Position numbers and translations under genes: made by a program
Source of the DNA: Clostridiales bacterium UBA1728
GTDB taxonomy: Bacteria; Bacillota; Clostridia; Oscillospirales; Oscillospiraceae
DNA length: 38,076 bases
Direction: 5' to 3'
NCBI GenBank assembly: GCA_002315975.1
Contig: DCIK01000022.1
Location: forward strand, 12,857-50,932
Notes under the pieces: model-generated
Told to the model about the DNA's origin: nothing
The model's database searches: none
What the model saw: the letters and a program-made list of their open reading frames with translations, nothing else
Part shown: piece by piece, positions 30,707 to 38,076 of the stretch
Position numbering within the stretch: position 1 is the first letter of the stretch
Layout: each line of letters starts with the position of its first letter

Positions 30707-31201
30707 ATGCTGAATCACATCGTCATTATGGGAAGGCTGACCCGTGACCCCGAGCTGCGCAGCACTACCAGCGGCGTCAATGTGGCCTCCTTCACCGTTG
30801 CTGTTGACCGGGACTTTGGCAGCAAAGACTCCGGTGAGAAGCAGACCGATTTCATCAACTGCGTTGCCTGGCGCTCCACCGCTGACTTTATGAAGAAGTA
30901 TTTCTTCAAGGGCAGCATGATCGTCGTCAGTGGCCGTCTCCAGATTCGGGACTACACCGATAAGGAAGGCAACAAGCGCACCGCAGCCGAAATCGTTGCA
31001 GACAATGTCTATTTCGGCGAAAGCAAGCGTCGTGACGACGGCGGCGATTATGGCCGCAACGATTACGGCAACAGCCGCGGCGGTGACTATTCCCGCAACG
31101 ACAGCTACCGTGCTCCGTCCCGCGACAGCTTCGAGAACGCAAGGAAGCAGGCCTCGTCCTTCCAGGAGATCGACGATGCCGACGGCGAACTGCCGTTCTG
31201 A
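30707..31201 (+). CDS. ssb: Single-stranded DNA-binding protein
   Basis: Coats single-stranded DNA in replication and repair and recruits partners through its C-terminal tip. The 164 residues show the OB fold (MLNHIVIMGRLTRDPELRST, then FINCVAWRSTADFMKKYFFK, then GSMIVVSGRLQIRDYTD) over about 1-108. A Gly/Arg/Asn/Asp-rich linker follows, and the acidic tip ends DGELPF. ATG 30707 follows GGCGGAGGGAA. Between rpsF and rpsR, as in most Firmicutes. Confidence 0.97.
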   Translation: MLNHIVIMGRLTRDPELRSTTSGVNVASFTVAVDRDFGSKDSGEKQTDFINCVAWRSTADFMKKYFFKGSMIVVSGRLQIRDYTDKEGNKRTAAEIVADNVYFGESKRRDDGGDYGRNDYGNSRGGDYSRNDSYRAPSRDSFENARKQASSFQEIDDADGELPF

Positions 31202-31224
31202 ATCATTGAAAGGAGTTTTGAACC

Positions 31225-31461
31225 ATGGCTTTTGATAAGACCCAGAAGCCCCATAAGCGCAAGAAGGTATGCCAGTTCTGCGTTGACAAGTCCGAGTTCG
31301 TTGACTACAAAGACACCGTCAAGCTCAAGAAGTTCCTGAGCGAGCGCAGCAAGATCCTGCCCCGCCGCACCACCGGCACCTGCGCCTATCATCAGCGTCT
31401 GCTCACCGAGGCTGTGAAGCGCGCCCGTCAGGTCGCCCTCATCCCCTACGTGTCCGACTGA
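31225..31461 (+). CDS. rpsR: 30S ribosomal protein S18 (cysteine-containing form)
   Basis: Small-subunit protein that pairs with S6. The 78 residues include RKKVCQFCVDK near the N terminus and TGTCAYHQRLLTEAVKRARQ. The CxxC plus CxxH set is the zinc-ribbon-like C+ form, so zinc binding is likely. ATG 31225 follows AAAGGAG. The last gene before a strong terminator. Confidence 0.96.
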   Translation: MAFDKTQKPHKRKKVCQFCVDKSEFVDYKDTVKLKKFLSERSKILPRRTTGTCAYHQRLLTEAVKRARQVALIPYVSD

Positions 31462-31473
31462 TATTGCTTAACG

Positions 31474-31506
31474 AAAAACCACCCGAGTTGCCTCGGGTGG
31501 TTTTTT
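31474..31506. terminator. Bidirectional terminator between rpsR and the convergent acetyltransferase gene
   Basis: Stem AAAACCACCCGAG / CTCGGGTGGTTTT with loop TTGC; T runs on both strands (TTTTTT on plus, TTTTT on minus). It serves rpsR and the minus-strand gene that ends at 31513. Confidence 0.9.
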
Positions 31507-31512
31507 CTGCTT

Positions 31513-32328
31513 TCAGCAGGTATATTCGCATTCCTTCACGCCGTAGAGCTCCCAGATTTTGGCGGGCAGCTCCTCTTCGCTGAGCTCGATCTCGGTCTTT
31601 TCGCGGTTTTCCACGATGGTCAGCTTGTTGCCCATGATGGCGGTGTAGCCGTTGGGGGTGCGGCGGGTGATCCACACGCGGGTGGAGAAGCCGCTGGTAG
31701 GCGCGGAGGTCTGGGCGTTGAGCGCGTTGAAGTCCATGCCGGGGAAGGCCATGGGGGCGAAGTACAGCACCGTGGCCACGGCATCGTCGGCCACGCCGCC
31801 GTCACCCAAACCGTTGTGACGCTTGCGCATCAGGTTCTTCCAGCCCAGCTGCCCCTCTTCGATCCAGTAGGTCTCGTCATAGAAGGTCTGGGGCTCGGCG
31901 CTGAGCTCCACGGCAAAGGGTGCCATGGCGCCGCCAAAGCCCACATCGGCAAAGTATTCCTTACCGTCCAGCTTAATCCAGCAGCCCCGGTGCATACAGG
32001 GGCCCATGACGCTGCGGCCACCCATCAGCCGGCAGTACACGCTGACAGCATCGAAGCCGAAAGTGCGCAGCAGAGACACGAAGAGGCCGTTGAGCTCAAA
32101 GCAGTAGCCGCCGCGCCGGTTGGTGACGACCTTCTCAAAGAGGTGGGGAATCTCCAGGGAGATGGGCTTATGGTAGATGCTGCAGTCCAGACTCTCAAAG
32201 GGGACGGTCATCTGGTGGCAGTGCACCAGCTCGTTGAGGTTTTCGCGAGTCAGCTCACGGCTGCCGGTGTAGCCGATGCGCTCCAGATACGCATCCAGAT
32301 CGGGGACAAGGGGATATTCAAATTCCAT
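31513..32328 (-). CDS. Arylamine N-acetyltransferase
   Basis: Transfers acetyl groups from acetyl-CoA to aromatic amines; cytoplasmic. The 271-residue length is typical. The catalytic Cys lies in NRRGGYCFELNGLF, the His in MHRGCWIKLDGKEY and the Asp in FADVGFGG, giving a complete Cys-His-Asp triad. The N-terminal LNELVHCHQMTVPFESLD is characteristic. ATG 32328 has GGAGG 6 nt upstream. It is a single gene, convergent with rpsR and divergent from the ABC exporter operon. Its physiological substrate is unknown. Confidence 0.93.
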   Translation of the reverse strand: MEFEYPLVPDLDAYLERIGYTGSRELTRENLNELVHCHQMTVPFESLDCSIYHKPISLEIPHLFEKVVTNRRGGYCFELNGLFVSLLRTFGFDAVSVYCRLMGGRSVMGPCMHRGCWIKLDGKEYFADVGFGGAMAPFAVELSAEPQTFYDETYWIEEGQLGWKNLMRKRHNGLGDGGVADDAVATVLYFAPMAFPGMDFNALNAQTSAPTSGFSTRVWITRRTPNGYTAIMGNKLTIVENREKTEIELSEEELPAKIWELYGVKECEYTC

Positions 32329-32420
32329 GGTAGCCTCCGAATTTATTTATTTTTCGAACAGAAATGTTCTTGTTTTTCAGTATACCACAGCTTCGCGCAA
32401 ACTGCAAGACCGGGAATTGT

Positions 32421-32479
32421 GGGAATTGGGGACGGTTCTCGTTTCCCAAAGTGGGAATTGAGAACCGTCCCCAATTCCC
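32421..32479. repeat. REP-like palindrome of the GGGGACGGTTCTC type
   Basis: Arms GGGAATTGGGGACGGTTCTC (32421-32440) and its exact inverse (32460-32479) flank 19 nt that include another copy of GGGAATT and its inverse. Extra GGGAATT units flank it on the left. It lies between two divergent genes. Confidence 0.8.
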
Positions 32480-32559
32480 ATCTGGATAATCAGCTTGACT
32501 TTTTCAGGAATCTGTATTAAACTGCATAATACACTTATACCCAAGGGGGAGGCATACCC

Positions 32560-33771
32560 ATGAAGAAACAACTAACCATGATACTGGCTCTGAGCCTGAT
32601 GCTGCTTCTCTGCGCCTGCGGCGGCGGCAGCACGGTTTCGGTCATGCCGGTAAGCATGCTCAACGGCGGCGGCAGCTCCGGCTTTCTGGATCGCTGCGCC
32701 GGTAAGGTGGTCTCCGGCGAGACCGCCAAGGTGAAGAAGGACGCCGAGCAGAAGGTGCTGGAGGTCTATGTGAAGGAGGGCGACAGCGTACAGGAGGGCG
32801 ACAAGCTCTTCGCCTACGATGCCGCAGCCATGGAGCTGGAGCTGGAAAAGCTGGAGCTGGAGCTGAAGAATCTGGAGAATTCCATTGCCTCCGACAAGGA
32901 GGAGGTAGCCGAGCTGGAGCGCATCCGCTCCACGCTCTATGTCACCAACCAGCTGGAATATACCATCCGCATCGACACCAAGAACGCCGACATCCGGGAG
33001 GCGGAGTACAACCTGAATGTGAAGCAGCGGGAGATTGAGGCCAAGAAGGCCGCGCTGGAGGCCACGGAGGTCTTCTCTCCCCTCTCCGGCCGGGTCATGT
33101 CCGTCAACGACAGCGACAGCGGCATGAACGGCGACAGCGACGGCAGCTTCATCACCGTCATGGACGTGTCCCACTACCGGGTGCAGGGCAACATCAACGA
33201 GCTGAATCTGGGCTCCCTCAGCGAGGGAATGCGGGTTCTGGTTCGCGAGCGCAACGACGAGGGCGGCGTCTGGAAGGGCACCGTCAGCAGCATTGACTGG
33301 AACAACCCCGTCAACAGCAACGAAAATCAGGGCTACTATTATGGTGGCGGCAGCGACGAGATGACCTCCTCCAGCAAATACCCCTTCTACATCGAGCTGG
33401 ACAGCACCGAGGGACTGATTCTCGGTCAGCACGTGGTCATCGAGCCCGACTACGGTCAGGGCGAGCTGGGCGACGGCATCTGGCTGCCCGGCTACTATAT
33501 CTCCGATGCTGAGGGCAGTGCCTGGGTCTGGGCCGTCAGCAGCCGGGACAAGCTGGAGAAGCGCAGCGTCAGGCTGGGCGAGTACAGCGCGGAAACCGAC
33601 CTCTGGCAGGTGCTGGAGGGACTGGAGCTCACCGACTATGTGGCCGTTCCCGCCGAGGAGAATCGTGCGGGCGCTGCCGTGGTGCGCTACGGCGAGCAGG
33701 GCTACGAAAGCGACAGCGAGGCCGGCAGCGAGGACATGGCCACCGACGGTGAACTTGCGGAGGTCGGCTGA
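32560..33771 (+). CDS. Lipoprotein adaptor (HlyD/MacA-like) of an ABC exporter
   Basis: The 403-residue product has a lipoprotein signal peptide with lipobox LLCAC (Cys20). The biotinyl-lipoyl-like half motif VLEVYVKEGDSVQEGDKLFA follows, then a coiled-coil hairpin rich in Glu, Leu and Lys (about 88-165). The second half motif VFSPLSGRVMSVN and a beta-barrel part complete it. It would link the exporter to the outer surface or present substrate. ATG 32560 follows AAGGGGGAGG. Its stop overlaps the ATPase start by one base. Adaptors are known mainly from tripartite pumps of Gram-negative bacteria, but also occur in Firmicutes. Confidence 0.82.
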   Translation: MKKQLTMILALSLMLLLCACGGGSTVSVMPVSMLNGGGSSGFLDRCAGKVVSGETAKVKKDAEQKVLEVYVKEGDSVQEGDKLFAYDAAAMELELEKLELELKNLENSIASDKEEVAELERIRSTLYVTNQLEYTIRIDTKNADIREAEYNLNVKQREIEAKKAALEATEVFSPLSGRVMSVNDSDSGMNGDSDGSFITVMDVSHYRVQGNINELNLGSLSEGMRVLVRERNDEGGVWKGTVSSIDWNNPVNSNENQGYYYGGGSDEMTSSSKYPFYIELDSTEGLILGQHVVIEPDYGQGELGDGIWLPGYYISDAEGSAWVWAVSSRDKLEKRSVRLGEYSAETDLWQVLEGLELTDYVAVPAEENRAGAAVVRYGEQGYESDSEAGSEDMATDGELAEVG

Positions 33772-34448
33772 TGCTCCTGGAAATGAAAGACATCTGCAAG
33801 AGCTTCCCGCTGGGCGACAGCTCCATCGAGATTCTCAAGCATATTGACCTCTCCGTGGAGGAGGGGGAATATCTGGCCATCATGGGCCCCTCCGGCTCCG
33901 GCAAGACCACGCTGATGAACATCATCGGCTGTCTGGATGTGCCCAGCTCCGGCAGCTACACCCTTGCGGGGCAGGACATCGGAAGTGCCACCGACGATAT
34001 GCTGGCGGATATCCGCAACAGCTCCATCGGCTTTGTGTTCCAGAACTATCAGCTTCTGCCCACGCTGGACGCGGTGGATAACGTGGCGCTGCCCCTGCTC
34101 TACGCCAATGTGGAGCGCAACGAGCGGCGGGAGCGGGCAAAAGAAGCGCTCATCCGCATGGGGCTGGAGGATCGCATGGATCACCGGCCCAACCAGCTCT
34201 CCGGCGGTCAGTGCCAGCGGGTGGCCATTGCCCGGGCCATGATCAACGCTCCCAGGCTGCTGCTGGCCGACGAGCCCACCGGCGCTCTGGACAGTGCCTC
34301 CGGCGTGCAGATCATGGACCTGTTCACCGAGCTCAACGCCGCCGGCACCACGGTGATCCTCATCACCCACGATGCCAACGTGGCAAAGCGGGCCCGCATC
34401 ACCCGTCACATTCTCGACGGGCGGCTCACAGAGGAGGGAGAGGCATGA
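33771..34448 (+). CDS. MacB/LolD-type ABC exporter, ATP-binding subunit
   Basis: ATPase of a mechanotransmission-type (MacB/FtsE/LolD) ABC system, 225 residues. Walker A is GPSGSGKTTLMNIIG (about 39-53), then Q-loop FQNYQLLPTLDAVDNVALPL, signature LSGGQCQRVAIARA, Walker B LLLADEPTGALD, and switch His in ILITHDANVAKRA. ATG 33771 shares a base with the previous stop; its own stop overlaps the next start as ATGA, so the genes are tightly coupled. Confidence 0.95.
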   Translation: MLLEMKDICKSFPLGDSSIEILKHIDLSVEEGEYLAIMGPSGSGKTTLMNIIGCLDVPSSGSYTLAGQDIGSATDDMLADIRNSSIGFVFQNYQLLPTLDAVDNVALPLLYANVERNERRERAKEALIRMGLEDRMDHRPNQLSGGQCQRVAIARAMINAPRLLLADEPTGALDSASGVQIMDLFTELNAAGTTVILITHDANVAKRARITRHILDGRLTEEGEA

Positions 34449-35983
34449 AAAAGCTTTCCGCCCGCCTTCCCAAGTGGGCAAAAACCCTGATTCTCACCCT
34501 GCTGAGCATCGCCGTGGCCGGCGGCGGCATCTACGGTGTGCTGCTGCTCATCCGGGGCAACGAGGCCGTGAAGGTCTATGCGCTGGAGGATGTGGGGCAG
34601 TATACCTCCTCCGGCAACGCCCAGACCGAGGGCATCGTGACCGCAGACCGGGTGCAGAGCGTCTATATCTCCAACACCCAGGAGGTCACAAAAATCCATG
34701 TGAAAGAGGGGCAGAAGGTGGCCGTGGGCGACGAGCTCATCACCTTTGATACCACCCTCACCGATCTGGCGCTGGAGCGCAAGGACATTGCCGTGCGCCA
34801 GCTGGAGCTGGATCTGGAAAAGGCCAGAACCGAGCGCCACAACATCGAGTGCTACCACCTCTACGACCCCAACAAGACCGAGCCCGAGCCGGAGGAGCCC
34901 ACGCTGAAGCCCGGAAATGTGGGACAGCCCTGGAAGGGCAGCGGCAGCAAGGAGAGTCCCCTCCAGTATCTCTGGAACAGCGAGTGTAAGCTCAGCGATG
35001 CCTTCCTCTCCGAGCTGGCGCAGACCGCCCGGAAGCTGGAGACAGAGCAGCTCTATGTGGTCTTTGAGACGCGCCGCAGCGACTCCACCCAGGGGGCTGT
35101 GGAAAACGCGCTGGAGCTGATCCTCACGCCCGTGGGCGAGGACGACTGGAGCGTGGTGATCATCACTCCCGACTATGACGATACCCCCGAACCCATCGAG
35201 GATGCGGAAGAGGAAGAGGAAGAGGAGGACGACGGTCTGCCCTCCTACACCTGGTCGGAGCTCCAGAATATGCGCAAGGAGGCCGACAGGAAGATTCAGC
35301 AGCTGGAGATTGACCTGGCCATGGCCCGTGTGGAGCTGGAAAGCGTCAGACACGAGCTGGAGAGCGGTACGGTCAAGTCCACCGTCAACGGCGTGGTCAA
35401 GTCCGTAATTACGGTGGAGGAGGCTCGCAGCGAAAACGCGCCTCTGATCCTTGTCTCCGGCGGCGGCGGTTATCTGGTCACCGGTGCCATGAGCGAGACG
35501 GAGCTGGAGGCCATGCACGTGGGCGATACGGTCTCCGTCCTCTCCTGGGAAAACTACGAGACCTATGAGGGCACCATCAGCTCCATCAGCGAGTTCCCCG
35601 ATACCTCCAACCGCTACTACCATTATTCCGAGGGCAACCAGAATGTGAGTCTCTATCCCTTCACCGTCACCATCGGCGAGGACGCGAAGCTCCGGGAGGG
35701 CGAGTATGTCCAGATGAGCTACAACCCCGGCGGCGAGGGTCTGGGCTACTTTGTGCAGAATCCCTTTGTCCGCAGCGAGAACGGCAGAAGCTATGTGTGG
35801 GCAGCGGGCGAAAAGGGACTGGAGAAGCGCTATGTAACCACCGGCAGCTCCCTCTGGGGCAGCTATATCCAGATCACCGGCGGCATTGACGGCGTACAGT
35901 ACCTGGCCTTCCCCTACGGCAGAGCCCTGCGGCAGGGACAGAAGACCGAGACAGCGGGCATTGATGCCCTCTACGGCTACTGA
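34445..35983 (+). CDS. Large membrane-anchored adaptor with inserted domain
   Basis: The 512-residue product has one N-terminal span (about 13-33) and a lipoyl half motif VTKIHVKEGQKVAVGDELIT. A first helix (ALERKDIAVRQLELDLEKAR) follows, then about 135 residues that are not coiled coil (nt 34850-35250, ending in an acidic stretch EEEEEEED). The returning helix and the second half motif TVKSTVNGVVKSVITVEE come next, then beta-barrel domains. The insertion sits at the tip of the hairpin. It is a second, distinct adaptor in the same operon as the lipoprotein adaptor. ATG 34445 overlaps the ATPase stop. Confidence 0.8.
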   Translation: MKKLSARLPKWAKTLILTLLSIAVAGGGIYGVLLLIRGNEAVKVYALEDVGQYTSSGNAQTEGIVTADRVQSVYISNTQEVTKIHVKEGQKVAVGDELITFDTTLTDLALERKDIAVRQLELDLEKARTERHNIECYHLYDPNKTEPEPEEPTLKPGNVGQPWKGSGSKESPLQYLWNSECKLSDAFLSELAQTARKLETEQLYVVFETRRSDSTQGAVENALELILTPVGEDDWSVVIITPDYDDTPEPIEDAEEEEEEEDDGLPSYTWSELQNMRKEADRKIQQLEIDLAMARVELESVRHELESGTVKSTVNGVVKSVITVEEARSENAPLILVSGGGGYLVTGAMSETELEAMHVGDTVSVLSWENYETYEGTISSISEFPDTSNRYYHYSEGNQNVSLYPFTVTIGEDAKLREGEYVQMSYNPGGEGLGYFVQNPFVRSENGRSYVWAAGEKGLEKRYVTTGSSLWGSYIQITGGIDGVQYLAFPYGRALRQGQKTETAGIDALYGY

Positions 35984-35995
35984 GGAGGCAGAACC

Positions 35996-37249
35996 ATGCA
36001 GGAAAATTTAAGTATTGCCTTTCAGGGTCTTTGGAACCATAAGCTCCGCTCGGTGCTGACCATGCTGGGCGTGATCATCGGCATCGCCTCCATCATCACC
36101 ATCGTCTCCACCATCAAGGGCACCAGCGAGCAGATCAAGGCCAATCTGGTGGGTGCGGGCACCAACGCCGTATCCGTGCAGCTCTACCAGAAGAATAACC
36201 CCTATGACCTGAGCTGGAACCCGCCCCCCGAGGGCGTGAAGCCCATCGAGGAGGACACCCGGAAAAAGCTGGAGGAGCTGGATCACGCCCAGAGCGCCTC
36301 CCTCTTCCGTATGCGCGAGTGGGTGAACGGCGTGTATGCCGGCAACTACAGCTTCAACGGCTCCCTCATCGGCATCGATGCCAACTATCTCAGCACCGCC
36401 GGCTATGCGCTGCTCTATGGCCGCGAGTTTATGGCAGCGGACTTTGAGGGCTGCAAAAAGGTCTGCCTGCTGGACGCGGCGGCGGTGTCCGCCCTCTTCG
36501 GCAGTGAGTTCCCGCTGGGACAGACCGTGGAGATTCAGGGCTCGCCCTTTACGGTCATCGGCGTGGTGAATCCCGTCAGCAAGACCGAGCCGGATATCAA
36601 CAGTCTCACCGATTACTACACCTACTACAGCTCCGGCGGCGGCAATATTCTGGTGCCCGAGAGCACCTGGCCCATCCTCTACCGCTTCGATGAGCCCCAG
36701 ACCGCCCTGCTCACCGCCGACAGTACCGACAATATGACCACGCTGGGGCAGGAGGCCGCACGGCTCCTGACCGCCTCCCAGATCACCGGGGGCAACGGCA
36801 GCTTCAGCTACCGGGCCGTGGATGTGATGGAGCAGGCCGAGCAGATTCAGCAGCTGTCCAACTCCACCAACTCCCAGCTGGTGTGGATCGCCAGCATCTC
36901 CCTGCTGGTGGGCGGCATCGGCGTGATGAACATCATGCTGGTCACCGTCACCGAGCGCACCGCCGAAATCGGCCTGAAAAAGGCGCTGGGTGCCCGGAAA
37001 AAGCGCATCCTCTACCAGTTTCTCACCGAGGCCGCTGTGCTCACCAGCTGCGGCGGTTTGCTGGGTGTGCTCTCCGGCGTGATTATGGCGCGGCTCATCT
37101 CCGCCGTTATGGGTACGCCCACGGCAGTCTCTCTGGGTGCCACCGCCATTGCGCTGGTGTTCTCCACCGCCATCGGTCTGGTCTTCGGCCTCATCCCCGC
37201 CGTGAAGGCCGCTAACCTGAACCCCATCGAGGCCCTCAAGCGGGATTAA
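35996..37249 (+). CDS. MacB-type ABC exporter, permease subunit
   Basis: The 417 residues have the MacB/FtsX layout: an N-terminal span with LRSVLTMLGVIIGIASIITI, a large extracytoplasmic domain (about 45-295), then three C-terminal spans with SLLVGGIGVMNIMLVTVTER, TAEIGLKKALGARKKRIL and the ending IPAVKAANLNPIEALKRD. It couples ATP use inside to movement of the outer domain. ATG 35996 follows TGAGGAGGCAG, 12 nt after the second adaptor. Substrate unknown; macrolides or peptides are typical for relatives. Confidence 0.93.
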   Translation: MQENLSIAFQGLWNHKLRSVLTMLGVIIGIASIITIVSTIKGTSEQIKANLVGAGTNAVSVQLYQKNNPYDLSWNPPPEGVKPIEEDTRKKLEELDHAQSASLFRMREWVNGVYAGNYSFNGSLIGIDANYLSTAGYALLYGREFMAADFEGCKKVCLLDAAAVSALFGSEFPLGQTVEIQGSPFTVIGVVNPVSKTEPDINSLTDYYTYYSSGGGNILVPESTWPILYRFDEPQTALLTADSTDNMTTLGQEAARLLTASQITGGNGSFSYRAVDVMEQAEQIQQLSNSTNSQLVWIASISLLVGGIGVMNIMLVTVTERTAEIGLKKALGARKKRILYQFLTEAAVLTSCGGLLGVLSGVIMARLISAVMGTPTAVSLGATAIALVFSTAIGLVFGLIPAVKAANLNPIEALKRD

Positions 37250-37286
37250 GCAGTCCCGCAATCTGACAAATCAGGAAGGTCAGGCC

Positions 37287-37805
37287 ATGGAAATCAGACA
37301 ACTCACAGCCGAAAACTTTCACCCGGACTCTCTGGATTCCTTCGACCGCTATCAGGTCGTAGATTGGATATATGTCCTCGAGAACGATACCCTGAAACTC
37401 GTCCGCTCCTCCTTCGATGAGAGCTGGTCCCCGGAGCGAAGGCGGGAGAAGGCCGCGGAAATTCTCAGCGGCAGCTACATCGTCTTCGGCGCCTTCGAGG
37501 GCGGCCGGGTCATCGGCGAAATCATGCTGATTCCGGCACTGAATCGGAGACGGATGATTGTAGACAGCTTTCATGTATCCCGTGAGTTTCGACGGCAGGG
37601 TATAGGCCGCGCCCTCTTTCAGGCAGCAGTCGCGGAGGCGAAGCGGCACCACGCCGGGGGACTCTACATCTCCGCCTGCTCGGCAAAGGAGACCATCGAC
37701 TTCTATCTCGCCATGGGCTGCCATGTATCCCCGGCGCCCATCGCGGAGTACGCCGAGGCCGAGCCCTGCGACATTCAGCTGGAATACACATTCCCGGAAT
37801 CATGA
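37287..37805 (+). CDS. GNAT-family N-acetyltransferase
   Basis: The 172-residue product has an acetyl-CoA-binding motif REFRRQGIGRALFQAAVAEA (about 98-117), preceded by a beta-strand MIVDSFHV and followed by GLYISACSAKETIDFYLAMG. The substrate cannot be predicted. ATG 37287 follows AGGAAGGTCAGG. It starts 37 nt after the exporter operon, so co-transcription is possible, and is followed by a strong terminator. Confidence 0.88.
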   Translation: MEIRQLTAENFHPDSLDSFDRYQVVDWIYVLENDTLKLVRSSFDESWSPERRREKAAEILSGSYIVFGAFEGGRVIGEIMLIPALNRRRMIVDSFHVSREFRRQGIGRALFQAAVAEAKRHHAGGLYISACSAKETIDFYLAMGCHVSPAPIAEYAEAEPCDIQLEYTFPES

Positions 37806-37808
37806 AAC

Positions 37809-37846
37809 AAGTCCGCCGAAAGGGACACTTCCCTTTCGGCGGACTT
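37809..37846 (+). terminator. Terminator after the GNAT gene
   Basis: Perfect 17-bp stem AAGTCCGCCGAAAGGGA / TCCCTTTCGGCGGACTT with loop CACT, followed by a short TAGA instead of a long T run. Confidence 0.75.
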
Positions 37847-37931
37847 TAGACTGTCAAAGAACCTTTAAAACGGGAGAACCGGGGGGCGTTTCACCACTCT
37901 ACAGTGGTTTCTGCGCGGAAACTCAACTTTT
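37847..37931. other. Short non-coding stretch before repeat family 2 copy F
   Basis: A small hairpin ACCACT-CTACA-GTGGT lies near 37893-37909. Nothing else is recognised. Confidence 0.4.
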
Positions 37932-38076
37932 CAGCCCCCCATTCTTTCTTTTCTTGGTCTTGCCCAAGAAAAGAAAGAATGCGCCGCTGGCGGTGGAAGA
38001 AAGAAAAGAAAACGCACGGCGGCAGAACGCCGCCGGAGCTGGACATGAGGCTCTGCGGCCTTGCTTCCTCAATAAT
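37932..38076 (+). repeat. Structured repeat family 2, copy F (cut by the window end)
   Basis: Starts CAGCCCCCCATT. A perfect 17-bp hairpin (37941-37957 / 37964-37980, pyrimidine-rich 5' arm) is followed by GCGCCGCTGGCGGTGGAA and a purine-rich strand (37996-38012). Then comes hairpin GGCGGC-AGAAC-GCCGCC (38018-38034). AAGAAAAGAAA (38001-38011) can pair with TTTCTTTTCTT (37945-37955), as in copy E, although the arm sequence differs. It ends with GCGGCCTTGCTTCCTCAAT, present inverted at 12376-12400. Confidence 0.75.

Noticed and set aside
1..38076. tRNA or rRNA genes
   Set aside because: No cloverleaf with the conserved TTCGA-type arm or rRNA-like segment was recognised by eye; a covariance-model scan would be needed to exclude one fully.

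Overview
The window looks like a chromosomal segment of a GC-rich, spore-forming member of the Clostridia, most likely Oscillospiraceae/Ruminococcaceae. Four things point there: a SleB-type cortex-lytic enzyme, a T-box leader on thrS, the gdpP-rplI-dnaB and tilS-hpt-ftsH gene orders, and lipoproteins with Gram-positive style lipoboxes. The placement is inference from gene content; no 16S or marker search was possible.

Layout. 1-3985: lower glycolysis (tpiA, gpmI, eno) ending in a strong terminator. 4067-9122 (minus strand): a leucine-rich-repeat lipoprotein, a polar amino-acid ABC importer (ATPase, permease, binding protein) and a sugar nucleotidyltransferase carrying a remnant of a phosphohexomutase. 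9496-19837 (plus): a housekeeping run of gdpP, rplI, dnaB, tilS, hpt, ftsH, ychF and a small membrane acyltransferase-like gene. 20123-24070: a very large RND exporter with a coiled-coil insertion. 24207-26495: thrS behind a T-box riboswitch. 26830-28150: an AT-rich patch with two minus-strand membrane-protein genes, a divergent small HTH regulator and a palindromic operator. 28257-31506: sleB, then rplJ-rplL with an L10-type leader, then rpsF-ssb-rpsR. 31513-32328 (minus): an arylamine N-acetyltransferase. 32560-37249: a MacB-like ABC exporter operon with two different adaptors. 37287-37805: a GNAT acetyltransferase.

The most interesting material is between the genes. A structured repeat of about 180 nt occurs three times in full (11484-11664 before rplI, 15730-15907 before ftsH, 24461-24639 before thrS). 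Its 3' end also occurs before tpiA (120-149), and a truncated, inverted copy lies behind the ABC importer operon (5400-5493). Its hairpin arms differ between copies, but the changes are compensated so that pairing is kept. It sits directly after the preceding stop codon or terminator and 29-59 nt before the next start codon. This has the look of a mobile or regulatory RNA element; I do not recognise it as a named family.

A second structured repeat (12147-12280 and 37932-window end) has a pyrimidine-rich arm and two purine-rich strands that change together between copies. Several other palindromic repeat families (GGCTCGTCCGG type, TTGCGAGGAGCG type, GGCTCCCT...GAGGGAGC type, GGGGACGGTTCTC type) fill most remaining gaps.

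Functionally the window is mostly core metabolism, translation, replication and membrane quality control. Transport and envelope genes (amino-acid import, RND export, MacB-like export) and a small regulated AT-rich patch are set between these core genes.
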